NCBI GenBank assembly: GCA_037042185.1
Contig: JAXQJY010000032.1
Span: 2,790,001 to 2,854,000 of the forward strand
Length of the DNA: 64,000 nucleotides
From: Sordariomycetes sp. S80-01Y
Taxonomy: Eukaryota > Ascomycota > Sordariomycetes
Direction of reading: 5' to 3'
Positions 10,295 to 21,161 of this stretch are shown piece by piece. Every line of letters starts with the position of its first letter. The stretch's first letter is position 1. Below the pieces are notes generated by a model. That model made no database searches, was not told where the DNA came from, and saw nothing but the letters and a program-made list of their open reading frames with translations. The position numbers were made by a program, and so were the translations under genes.

Positions 10295-11695
10295 AATGCT
10301 GGCAACGGAAGACTACTCTTTAGAGTCATCGAGCCTCGTCGTATGGCCACACCTCCTGATTCCAAGAAGAGTACGCCTTCTAAGGGCTCCTTAGAACGGC
10401 ACGAATCGAAGGGTGATACCTTCCAACTTGCTGTCGGCTTTCTGCCGCCGCGCTGACATCTCTTCTGAGCACGAGACGTGGGCTTTTCCTATCCGTTCTA
10501 TCATTTAAGATAGTGTACATGGTATGATTTACAGGCGTAAAGGTCAAAAGGTTTGATTTGGCGTCATGAAGATTGAGGGGATGGTTTGCAAATTGAATGC
10601 GAAAGTCCTCCGTCAAGGGTGATTCCTTAGGACGGGGTAATTAGATGGCCTAGTTGCAGCTCAGATTGAGAAACTACTTCATAGTGGCCGGAACATGAGT
10701 TTGATATCAAATCTTGCTCCTCGGTTCCAGTGCTTGCTGAAAGTGGTGCAACGTTTGACTTGAGGCTGACGAGTGGTGACCCCACCAGGGGAGACAAACC
10801 ACCCACCTGGTACTGGTAGCACTCGAGCTTCTCCCAGCTTGTGAAACCAAGTCCCAGGACGGCACCTTGAATATAATTCAAACAAAGGGTTTTCCTTTCG
10901 TTTTCCCTTCTTGAAAAAGATAGACGCCCTGACCGCATGTTTCGTCATTCCCACTCGGCTTAAAGTGAGGCTGCTTAGGATCCCTGGAAGCCCCGGACAC
11001 CCCAGACGCCCAGCGTCAGCAAGCCTGCACAGACAGCGCGCCCCGGGAATAGGGGCCACGCGCATAACGCACATGGCCAAGTGTCGGATCGCGCAGGCGA
11101 TAGACCAGCATACTACAGGTCACACGGCCCACTGATCAAAATTTTGACTGCTTGCTTTTTGCTTGGTCCATCGGGAAGGCGAGGGATGTCCGACACGTCC
11201 AGTCAGATCGCGTTCCGTGGGCGGCGATAAACCGAGCTGGACCCTCCCAGGGGACCGGTCAAGGGGTCGGTAAGGCACCAGGCGGCTCATAGGGCGGGGA
11301 GGAAGCTATAGCGGATATGTTGTGTCACCGGACGGAAGGATATTAGATGAAACTGGTATAAGTCGGTAGGCAGAGCGGTCATTCGTGGCTTGTTGCTGGC
11401 TTGCCCTGCCGGAGAGTATGTAAAGTCAAGGGTTGCCGCACCCCTTTTTGCCACTCTGCTGCTTGGTCCTGTTTGGCGGGCCAAGATATCGTGAAAAACC
11501 TCATCCTCAGCTGTGGACAAGTTTATGTATAAGTAAGCAACGTATCCTGGAGGAAAGCCGCTACCAGTCAGACTTGATGCCGCTACTCGCAGCGCCGTCT
11601 CTCACAAGCGCCAAGGTTAGAGGGATATTCTCCACCAGGGTGAGAGCCACACTGAAATCTGCTACACCTGTCCCGCGTCCAGACCCTCCGTTGGC
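10295..11695. other. Intergenic (1.4 kb)
   Basis: Lies between the TFIIB stop and the asparaginase ATG. Short overlapping frames on both strands (up to 133 codons at 11080-10679, minus) have no recognisable features. TATAAG at 11528-11533, 168 bases before the asparaginase ATG, may belong to its promoter. Nothing else noted. Confidence 0.5.
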
Positions 11696-12829
11696 ATGCT
11701 TCATCGCTCGCGTTTCATCATCATGCTGTTTGCAATATCCCTTCTCGTTGCGCTTGTTGCGTGGTACGGCGCTACAAGTGATGCACAGCAGGTACAGATA
11801 CCGCTGGGTCCACACGATGTTGAGAAATTTAACTGCTTTGACCCTAAGCTGCCGAATATCACCATCTTTGCGACGGGTGGGACGATTGCGGGATCAGCCA
11901 TCAGCGGAAAGGACATGTCGAGGTATGAGATCGGGTCGCTCGATGTCGGAGCCTTGATCGACGCAGTGCCGGACGTCTGCAACATTGGCAACATCAGGGG
12001 TGTACAGGTCGCCAACGTGGGCAGCCACAACATCAGATCGGACATTCTGGTCAACATCGCTCATGAGATCCAGCACGACTTAGACAACCCACACACCCAA
12101 GGTGTTGTGTTAACACACGGCACCGATACCCTCGAGGAAACGGCCTTTTTTCTCGATTTGACGTTGAAGTCGGAGAAGCCTGTGGTGGCGGTTGGCGCCA
12201 TGCGTCCTGCGACTGCAATCTCCGCAGATGGTCCTATGAATCTGCTCACATCCGTCAGCCTCGCAGCGAGCCCGACGGCGAGTGGTCGCGGGGTGCTCAT
12301 GGCGATGAACGATCGCATCGGCGCAGCACGTTTCACCACCAAGACGAACGCCAACCGCGTCGACTCATTCAAAGCTGTTGAACAGGGATATCTCGGCGTC
12401 TTTGAAAATACCCATCCTGTCTTTTTCTACCCGCCCTCGCGGCCTCTCGGACATCGACACTTCGATATCAGCCGAACTTCAGCCAGTAGGAGCTTGCCCA
12501 AGGTTGATATCCTTTATGGTTACCAGGGTTTGGAGCCGTCGCTCTTTGACGCCGCAGTCGACCTGGGAGCTCGTGGGGTAGTCCTAGCTGGTGTGGGGGG
12601 CGGTTGGTGGCCAACGCTTGCACGGCAGCAGATTGACGCCGTAGCTGAGAGAAATGGGGTGCCAATCTTGACGAGCTCGAGGTCGATGTCAGGATACGTT
12701 GACGACAGTAGTGGCGGAGTCGGCTGCGGTTTCCTGGATCCACAGAGATGCCGCATCCAGCTGCAACTATGCTTGGAGGTAGGACTGTCGAAGGAAGAGA
12801 TTCGGGGCGTGTTCCAGACCGCTTTCTAG
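11696..12829 (+). CDS. Secreted type II L-asparaginase
   Basis: Hydrolyses L-asparagine to aspartate and ammonia, normally outside the plasma membrane for nitrogen scavenging. One exon, 377 aa. Residues 8-24 are a hydrophobic signal peptide or anchor, followed by a short linker. Family signatures: ATGGTIAGSA with nucleophile Thr63 (T12 of the E. coli AnsB enzyme), Tyr77 (Y25), LTHGTDTLEE with Thr143/Asp144 (T89/D90), and Lys161 in KPVVAVGAMRP (K162). The substrate-side pair is Ser110-His111 (NVGSHN), where bacterial AnsB has Ser-Gln; this could affect affinity or glutaminase activity. The C-terminal block VPILTSSRSMSG followed by a Gly-rich turn completes the small domain. All catalytic residues are present, so the enzyme should be active. 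Confidence 0.92.
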   Translation: MLHRSRFIIMLFAISLLVALVAWYGATSDAQQVQIPLGPHDVEKFNCFDPKLPNITIFATGGTIAGSAISGKDMSRYEIGSLDVGALIDAVPDVCNIGNIRGVQVANVGSHNIRSDILVNIAHEIQHDLDNPHTQGVVLTHGTDTLEETAFFLDLTLKSEKPVVAVGAMRPATAISADGPMNLLTSVSLAASPTASGRGVLMAMNDRIGAARFTTKTNANRVDSFKAVEQGYLGVFENTHPVFFYPPSRPLGHRHFDISRTSASRSLPKVDILYGYQGLEPSLFDAAVDLGARGVVLAGVGGGWWPTLARQQIDAVAERNGVPILTSSRSMSGYVDDSSGGVGCGFLDPQRCRIQLQLCLEVGLSKEEIRGVFQTAF

Positions 12830-13893
12830 GCCAAAGACAAACGGTCACAGGGACACTATTGGGGCGTTGCTGGCACGAGAGGAGGGAGCATACCGCGGGC
12901 GTTCAAAATACTTGAAAATTATGGGGGCGGTTTACTGATTTTATAAATTTTTTGAGCCTGGGCGAGTCAGATTTGATGACCTCCAGGCAGACGACGGAGG
13001 AAATACCAGAAAGTAGGGGAATCAAGCAATATTATTACTTTGGGATGCGGTGAGCGTGCGTCTGCTGTGCGTGCTGACCGAAGTCGTGACGCGCACGACA
13101 TTGTGCCTTTTGAGCGAAGCCGACACGGGCTCCTCGACGGAAATTGACCGTTGTCACGGCGCGTAGGTGGTACAATCATAACTGTTGAAAGGAGCAGTTT
13201 GCGACTCCGTCAGTCATCAGGCAAAACTTGAAGAAGGACGAGGCTGTCATATCCGAGTCATGATCTCGATAGCGCCTTCTGTGCCTGACGACGGGACGGC
13301 GCAGCCTGAAGAGCGGGAAGGTGCAGATGGGGATGGAGGATTGGAGGAGGATGCCAATCGGGGAGCAGAGGAGGAAGGACCGCCCTCCACTCTCACTGGC
13401 ACTCCAGCGGCGCTGGAAGGAACAGCCTGGGCCTGTTCCTGCCCCACGTTGGTGCTCCGATCTGGGCAACGGTCAACAGCCCACTGGCATCCTCAATCCT
13501 TGTAATTAACGAGGTTTGGCCCCCTTCCATGGCTGTCGCGTCTTTCCTGACTCCCTTTTGCCTTTCTCGTAGCTGGGTCTACTCGTCTCCAATCGTGAAG
13601 CTGACGACGATTCGACGACCGAAATGCCTCCGATCTAACGCGACGCGCTGCCCTTTCGCCGGCTCCAACCTGCCCACGACTTCGCCTCCTGATCAGCGGC
13701 TTGCGCGACCTTTGACGCCACTAAGCTACACGAGATCCGTAGCCTCAACTCTGTCTCGAGTAACCAATGCTCAATAATCCCGAATCTCCCATTGCCGCCG
13801 CTCCGTATATCATCCTCTCTCGTTTTTGCTTCTTCTTGAGCATCTGAGGCATGGGCAGCAGGGTGTACGTTCGTTTACCACCTCGTCTCCAGC
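12830..13893. other. Intergenic, 5' region of the flippase gene
   Basis: No independent gene is supported. The last ~700 bases are pyrimidine-rich and contain upstream ATGs: one opens an 82-codon frame at 13529-13777 and one a 33-codon frame at 13851-13952 that overlaps the flippase start. Part of this stretch is likely 5' UTR. Confidence 0.5.
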
Positions 13894-13952
13894 ATGGCCG
13901 CCCCCGTTCCCGCCATCGCCGAGAGGCGTCCGAGTGCGACCGGCAAGGGTAG
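13851..13952 (+). promoter_or_regulatory. Upstream ORF overlapping the flippase start codon
   Basis: ATG at 13851 opens a 33-codon frame that ends at TAG 13950-13952, 59 bases past the main ATG (13894) and in another frame. If the transcript begins before 13851, ribosomes that use this ATG bypass the main start, so the uORF could damp flippase translation. Transcript start is unknown, so this is conditional. Confidence 0.4.
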
Positions 13953-16900
13953 ATACGCCTATGCGCGTGTGTACAACCGTGCCATTGCCCTTCGCGACCA
14001 GTGCCTGCATCAATTGCTCGCCGCATTCGCTTGGCTATGGAGAGTCACAATCGTTGAGCTCATCTTGAGGCGCAAGCATCTCGAGGCCTCGCAGGACGGC
14101 CGTCATATTCCCCTAGAGATCGATCACGAGGCGCCCCTTATCGACACGCGCCGCGGCCATTCCTTCATATCGAATACGATCCGAACCTCTCGTTACACAG
14201 TATGGGATTTCCTGCCGAAGCAACTCTTCTTCCAATTCTCAAGAGTCGGTAACTTTTACTTTCTCTGCGTCGGTGTCCCGCAAACTGTAAGTCAATCTCA
14301 AGATGCCTAAAATGCGCCCACTAAGCTGTAATTCCAGATTCCCGGGCTATCGACCACTGGTTCATTCACCACTATCCTTCCGTTGATGTTCTTCGTGCTT
14401 CTTACGATAGCGAAAGAAGGGTTCGATGACTACAGGAGATTCCGCTTGGACAAGGTTGAGAACGCCAAATTCGCGACGGTTCTGGGTAGAGAGGACAAAT
14501 ACACGGGCAAGAAGGCAAAAGGGTGGCCATTGGACAAATGGAACCCCTTTCGGAACAAGGAGGCCGAAGAGCCAAGGCCTGTGCCTGATGAGGAATATGA
14601 AGGCGTTCGTTGGGTGCCCGTTCGATGGGCTGACATCAAGGTCGGCGACGTTCTCCGCTTGAACCGAGACGAGCATGTGCCGGCGGACGTGATTCTTCTG
14701 CATAGTGATGGCGAAAACGGGTTGGCTTACATCGAAACAATGGCGCTTGATGGCGAGACGAACTTGAAGAGCAAACAGGTCTGCCATGCATTAAAGGGTT
14801 GCGATACGATCGAGGGCATTGCGCAATGCAAGGCGAAGTTTGTGGTGGAGGATCCGAATCCCGAACTGTTCAACTTTGATGGCCGAGTCACCGTTGGCGA
14901 CAAAACGGTTCCACTGACCTTGAACGAGGTACTTTACCGGGGCACTGTTCTTCGCAACACCACATGCGCGCTTGGGATGGTCATCAACACTGGCGAAGAG
15001 TGCAAGATCCGAAAAAATGCGAACCAGCACCCGAAGGCGAAGCGACCAGCGCTCGAGCGAGTCAACAACAAGATCGTCGTCACCCTTGCTACCTATGTCG
15101 TAGTGCTGTCAGTCGGTGTGTCTATGGGCTACGTTCAATGGCAAAAGGACTTCGAGCGACATGCCTGGTACTTGGACCAAGCAAAGGTGCCCTTCTATCA
15201 GATCATTATTGCCTTCATTATCATGTTCAACAACGTCGTGCCATTGGCGTTGTATATCAGTTTGGAAATTGTCAAAATGGGCCAGCTGATCATGTTAATC
15301 GGAGATCTCGGAATGTACGATGAGGAGAGCGATACGCCCGCACGGTGCAACACAAACACCATCTTGGAGAACTTGGGGCAAGTCGGTTACATCTTCTCTG
15401 ACAAAACTGGTACTCTGACCGACAACGTCATGAAATTCCGCAAGATCAGTGTCGCTGGCTCGGTGTGGCTCCATGAGATGGATCTTGAGAACGCCGAAGC
15501 CGAAGAGGCCGAAGTCAGGCTTGCAGACACCACCAGCTCGGACTCCTCTGTGTACAAGTCAAAGCCGGTTACCTTGGTCGTGCCCCAAGTAGAGACGCCG
15601 GCCACCGAAATACCCATTTCTCCCACATCCGCGACGAGGCCCTCCATGGGACGTCGCTCATCCTCCCACTGGCGATCGACAGGGCGACCAGATCATGTGC
15701 AGCCGGAAGTGAACACGAACGACATGCTTGAGCTCATCAAGCTGCGACCGAACTCCAACTTCTCGAAGAAGGCAAAAGAATATCTAATGGCCATGGCCCT
15801 CTGCCACACATGTCTGCCCGAAATGCGAGATGGGCAGCTCGAATTTCAAGCATCATCTCCTGATGAGCTCGCCTTGGTCAAGGCTGCCAAGGAGCTTGGC
15901 TACCTTGTGGTACATCGCAGTTCTCAGTCCATCACTTTGCAGATCGAAAATGAGGGTGATGGTGCCGAAAGGTTGACGTTCGAGATCCTCGACATCATTG
16001 AGTTCAGCAGCGCTCGAAAGAGGATGTCAATCATTGTTCGCTATCCGGACGGACGCGTGGCGGTCATTTGCAAAGGTGCCGATTCCGCCATTCTGCCTCG
16101 TCTCAAGATGTCTGAGCTGGCCATGCAGAAGGCTTCTGAAGCTCGTCACAGCACGGATCTCGAGCATGAGATGTACCGCAAGAGCGGTCTGCAAGATCGC
16201 AATAGCCTCGGAGGCAGGCATAGCCTGACAATTCGGCGAAACCCTGGTGTTTCAATGGACCGCAAGAGACCTAATCCAGTAGTGAGAAGCAAATCGTTTG
16301 AGATGAAGGGGCTGCTGCGAACGTCTCAAGACCGACCGAGGTTTTCTCTCACCACTCGCGGAGTATCTCACGATGGACGACCTAGCTTTGGGCAACATCT
16401 GACGGCTCCAAGTCCAGTGCCAACACGGTTTGACTTTTTTGACGACCAGTCCACTGCTAATGACGCTGAAGTTTTTACTAAGTGCTTTCAGCACCTTGAA
16501 GAATTCGCAACTGAAGGATTGCGGACACTTCTGTATGCACAGAGATTCATCTCGGAAGCAGACTATCAACAGTGGAAGAAGGAATGGGATGAGGCCTCGA
16601 CTAGTCTCGTAGACCGACAACAGCGCATTGAGGCTGCAGGAGACATGATCGAACAATCTTTCGATCTCGTCGGTGCAACCGCCATCGAAGACAAGCTACA
16701 GAAGGGAGTCCCAGAAACAATCGATCGTCTTCGTCGCGCCAACATCAAGATCTGGATGTTGACTGGGGACAAGCGTGAAACTGCTATCAACATCGCCCAC
16801 TCGGCACGAATCTGCAGACCTGGGTCGGACATTTACATCTTGGATGTTACAAAGAGTCCACTGGAGGGTCAGCTTACTGATCTGAATGAGGAGCTCCAAG

Positions 16901-18280
16901 CTGGCTCTCCGCATAGCGTGGTTGTCATAGACGGCGCGACGCTCGCAGCGGTTGAAAAGTCGGAAGCATTGTCAGCTCGCTTCTACGATGTCATGATTCT
17001 CGTCGATTCTGTCATCTGCTGCCGAGCCTCGCCCGCGCAGAAGGCTTTGCTGGTAAAGGCAGTTCGCACTCGTCTTCACTCCCTGAAAAGAAAAGAGCGA
17101 AGAGGGCTGACGCTGGCCATTGGGGACGGCGCGAATGACCTTGCCATGATCTCGGCCAGTCACGTCGGCATAGGTATCTCAGGAAAAGAGGGGTTGCAAG
17201 CTGCTCGCGTCGCAGACTACGCTATTGCTCAATTTAGGTTCCTCCAACGGCTGCTTTTGGTCCATGGACGGTGGAACTACGTCAGGACGGCCAAGTTCAT
17301 TCTCTGTACTTTCTGGAAAGAGATGATGTTCTACTTACCCCAAGCACAGTATCAGAGGTACAATGGCTACACAGGCACGTCTCTCTACGAAGCCACGAGC
17401 TTGACAGTCTTCAACACCTTGTTCACCAGTTTGTGCACGATCTGCATGGGCATTTGGGAACAAGACCTTCAGCCGGAGACGCTCCTCGCGGTCCCGGAGC
17501 TTTACGTCTACGGACAAAAAGATATGGGCTTGAACTTGTGGAATTACACACGGTGGATGTTCCACGCTGCTTGCCAAGGTATCATCTGTTGGTACGGGGT
17601 GTGGGCTGGTTATGGGTGGATCGTGCCAAGTGGTCGCGACAATACACTGTATGCACTCGGCCAGTTGGCATTCTCTGTTGGTGTCCTCTGGATCAACTGG
17701 AAGCTATTGTGAGTCAACCCGCTGTGCTCTGCATCCCATGATTGTACTAACTCGAGGGCGTAGCATATTTGAAACACATTACAAGTCATCCATTGTGATG
17801 GGTTCCTTCTTTGTCACCACCGGAGGATGGTTTGCATGGAACGGCTTCCTCGACGGCGTCTTCGCCGCAAGCCCCTCCGGACCATACGCTATCCGCGATA
17901 CCTTCACGCACACCTTTGGCAAAGATGCCACTTGGTGGGGAACACTGTTCCTGGTCTTGGGTTTCCTCGGCATCATGGACATTTCAGTCTACCTCGCCAA
18001 ACGAAACCTTCGCGTCGCCGGCCTGCTACGCTGGGACTTCTGGAAACACAGGGAAGAGATCGCGGCCGAGAATCTGGATCTGGAGATCTGGCAGGAATTG
18101 GAGCAAGACCCGGTCATGTTTGCGAAACTGAAGAGGATGGCTCGGGACGATCCAGACGACGACGATGATGATGATTACTTGCAGGGAGAAGATGACACTA
18201 TGGTTGACGTGGATTCGGAAGAGAAGGCAACTTGGAAGGGGAAGCTGAGAAACATGATACCCAGGAAGGTTAGGACGTGA
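13894..18280 (+). CDS. P4-type phospholipid-transporting ATPase, Dnf3-like
   Basis: Flips phospholipids to the cytosolic leaflet of Golgi/endosomal or plasma membranes. Three exons: 13894-14286, 14338-17708, 17764-18280 (introns 51 and 55 bp), 1426 aa. P-type ATPase features in order: N-terminal FLPKQLFFQFSRVGNFYFL, actuator-domain motif ALDGETNLKSKQ, phosphorylated Asp486 in DKTGTLTDN, nucleotide-domain block SPDELALVKAAKELGY, TGDKRETAINIAHS, and hinge GDGANDLAMI near residues 1060-1067, then the C-terminal membrane helices. DKTGTLTDN instead of the Drs2/Dnf1 DKTGTLTQN, and the Ser/Arg-rich insertions (about 520-590 and 720-810), favour the Dnf3 group, which as I recall includes Magnaporthe PDE1. 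The tail carries a DDPDDDDDDD run. A uORF overlaps the start. The gene ends 128 bp from the convergent MFS gene. Confidence 0.9.
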
Positions 18281-18408
18281 TTTGGACATAGGCGCACAGT
18301 ACTCGTTTAAATGATTGATGATGGAATAGATTTCGCAGTACACCCAAATTCAAGCATCACTCGTCCATTCGTAATGTCTTTGTATCTACTGGCCAAGAAG
18401 CCAAAGGT

Positions 18409-20282
18409 CTAGACTTCTGCTCTCTTGTCTGCCCCCCTCTCCCCTGCCCGGGTATCCTCCTCATTCATAATGCCCTCCTCGCCACCTCCAGCCTTCTTCG
18501 CCTGGTGCTTCTGCACCTTTCCGATGATCTCCAAGCTCCGGAACGCAAACGGCACCACGCAGAGACTCGCGACGCCGAAGCCGAAGTTCATCCAACTCGC
18601 CGCCCTGATGCCCAGCAGAGTCACCCCGTCACCCTCCTCCATGCCGCCCGCGTTCTCGACGGGCACACCCCTCTCGTTGGCCACCACGGAAGTCTGCAGC
18701 GCCGTGGCGATGGCGAGCCCGATGGCGCGTCCGAGCTGGCCGACGGCGTTGATGAGGGCGCCCCCTATGGCTTGGTCCTCGGGCGGCAGGGCGCGGGAGG
18801 TGAAGAGCGTGAGGGACGGCCAGACCGTGTCCGCTCCGACGACGGACAGGATCATGGCCCAGAGGGCCCAGGCGAAGTAGCTCGTGTTCGTCGGGATAGG
18901 CACCGCGAACAGCAGGCAGGCAATGGTGACGCAGATGTTGCCGCAGCCCAGTATGAAGACGGTCGGGACCTTGTCCATGATCTTGGCGACAACGACGGCG
19001 ACCAGCGCACCCGCCACACCCGTCGGGATAAAGCGCAGCATCGTGTGCAACGGCGACAGCCCCTGGAAGTCCTGGAAGTAGTACGTCGCGAAGATGAGGT
19101 AGTTGTTGAAGGAGGCGAAGAAGAGACACATGACGAGCATGACGGCGCTGAAGCGCAGGTTGTGGAACATGGAGACCTTTACGAGGGGTGCCTGCTTGCC
19201 CCCCTTCTCGAGATGGCGTTGCCAGAAGAAGAAGGCGGTGATGATGAGGACCGACACGACTATCAGAACGGGGATCCAAGGTGTCGACCATCCGACCACG
19301 TTGCCTTCTGTCAGCGAGAAGAGAAGCAGGAGGAGACCGACGGTGACGAGAACTGCGCCGATCCAGTCAACCGATCCAGCGGATCTCTTCTTCCCACTCT
19401 GCATCTCGACGACCGAGGGAGGAGGTGGCGGTATGACGAAGAAGCTGGTCACGGAAATCAAGCCAGCCATGATGGCCGAGGCGCCAAAGACCCATTTCCA
19501 GTTGGCATACTCAGCGATGAAACCAGAGAGTATGTTGCCGAATATGCTGCCCAAGGGAGCACCGGCTGCGTAGGTGCTGAAGGCGTAGTTCTTTGCCCGT
19601 CCGGGAGGAAAGGTAACCCCCAGAATCCCAATAGCAGTAGGCACATTAGCCGCAGCGCCCTGGTCCTCGTTAGCCCCTTTGTCCGGCGTCTCTTCCCTCA
19701 CACCAGCGCGCGGAGTTGGCGCAGATAGGGGGGAGACCACTCACCAAGCCGTGCAGACCTCTAAAGAGATCAAAAGCAATCTCGTTGGGCACAAAGGCAT
19801 TGGCGGCCGTAACGACGGTAACCCATATGGAGCCCGCAATGAAGATCAGCCTTTTACCGTAGATGTCGGCTATGCGGCCCCAGAGCAGGAGGAAGCAGCC
19901 GAAGGCGAGGGAGTAGGAGGACACGATCCATTGGAGGCGGGACTCTGGAATTGACAGGGCGCTACCTATTGTCGGGAGGATAATGACAACCGACTGCAGA
20001 GACAGCGTCTATTGGAGGGTCAGCGTGCGAAGCTTGGGGGGCCAGGGGCAGGAGTTGAGTTACGTTGAGGAATGATGCTCCCGTCAAGGTGGCCACGAGA
20101 GCGACGCATCTCGCTCTGGAGAAGGGCAGAGGAGGCTGCTCGTCAGCCTTTCCATCTTCCGTCTCAGCTTCATGCTGAGACTGGGCTGTGCTCTTCTCGT
20201 TGTTCACGTCCTTGGGGAAGTCGGCCGAAAGCGCTTCTCCCGATGTCGGCGCGACGTCATCCTGGTTCAGCCGCTCTGCCAT
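18409..20282 (-). CDS. MFS multidrug transporter, DHA2 family, Atr1-like
   Basis: Proton-coupled exporter of the 14-helix drug:H+ antiporter family. Three exons: 20282-20064, 20008-19745, 19659-18409; introns 20063-20009 (55 bp) and 19744-19660 (85 bp); 577 aa. The first ~60 residues are a polar cytosolic tail. The splice junctions restore ASFLN|TLSLQSVVIILPTIGSAL and LFRGLHGL|GAAANVPTAIGILG, both typical of fungal Atr1-type proteins. Motif A is present (GRIADIYGKR) after QWIVSSYSLAFGCFLLL; AGAPLGSIFGNILSG corresponds to the antiporter motif C region. A PPPPPS cytosolic loop and a hydrophilic C-terminal tail flank the second half. The start is the ATG at 20282; only a GTG lies further upstream in frame. 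Yeast Atr1 confers aminotriazole resistance and boron efflux; the substrate here is unknown. No biosynthetic cluster adjoins it. Confidence 0.87.
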
Positions 20283-21161
20283 GGTCGCGAGCCTCACGCA
20301 TCAGAGGTTGCAGAAGTCAGATCTGAACGGCAGGCAAGACAGGAGACAAGAGCAGAAAGGCCTTGGCTGGAAAGACGGAAAAGATTGAGCACTACTTAAC
20401 ATCCATGAGCTTCGGCCGAGTCGTCTACCACCGCCCGCGTTCTACCACTAACATCAACAAAGGTACTTCCAGCGCAGGACGGAAGCCTTTGGGGTCGGGG
20501 TAAATAATATGGGCCCGAGGCGCTCGCATCGCACCGCCATTGGTGCAGAGTCCCTCACGGATGTCCTCACTTGTGGTAAATCAACCCTCCAGGGCCCGGA
20601 CCACGGCATTGAGACACGGCACCTGTTAAATACTCGGTTTCCGAGCTGTCCCTCCCGGGTAGGTGATTTCTTTAGATACTGAGATGAGCCGCTCAGCGCT
20701 CCGTAGCAGATTATCCCCTTCTTCAAAGTTGCATTGACTGTCTAGAGTGATCCTGATCCTCGAGCTCCTCAATCTCCCTAAGAATGCCCTAAAACCCGCC
20801 CTGAATCGCCGGTACCGATATAGCACAAACAACAAATACCTCCTGGACCAAGCAATGCCTTGAAAAGGTCGCAGGCGCAAATCAACGGGGTCCCCAGTGT
20901 CCGAAAAATCAAAGTACTTAGCATGCAATACAACTTTGTGACTTTTCTCCCTCCCTTGCCCCTTTCCCCGCTGGATCCCCCTCCGTGGGCCTGTGAAAAA
21001 GAGCAGAAAGTCCAGTATAAAAACAATCATACACAGAGACTGGCCCCGAGCCGGGTGAGTTGACCAGGCTCTCAGCGCCAGACTCTCCTCCAGCTGTTAT
21101 CCCGAGCGAGCCTCGAAGGCTCAGGCTCGGGCTCGTCGGAATCATCTGAGAGTCTACCCCC
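20283..21161. other. Intergenic (0.88 kb)
   Basis: Between the start of the MFS gene and the stop of the DEF1 gene, both on the minus strand. Frames here (up to 134 codons) show no motif. The part next to 20283 is presumably the MFS promoter; the part next to 21161 is the DEF1 3' region. Confidence 0.5.

Noticed and set aside
18505-19728. 407-codon plus-strand frame across the MFS gene
   Set aside because: Antisense of the transmembrane-encoding exon 3; the composition (His/Asp/Glu/Arg-rich) is what the complement of such a sequence gives, and the minus-strand gene has clear motifs and splice junctions.
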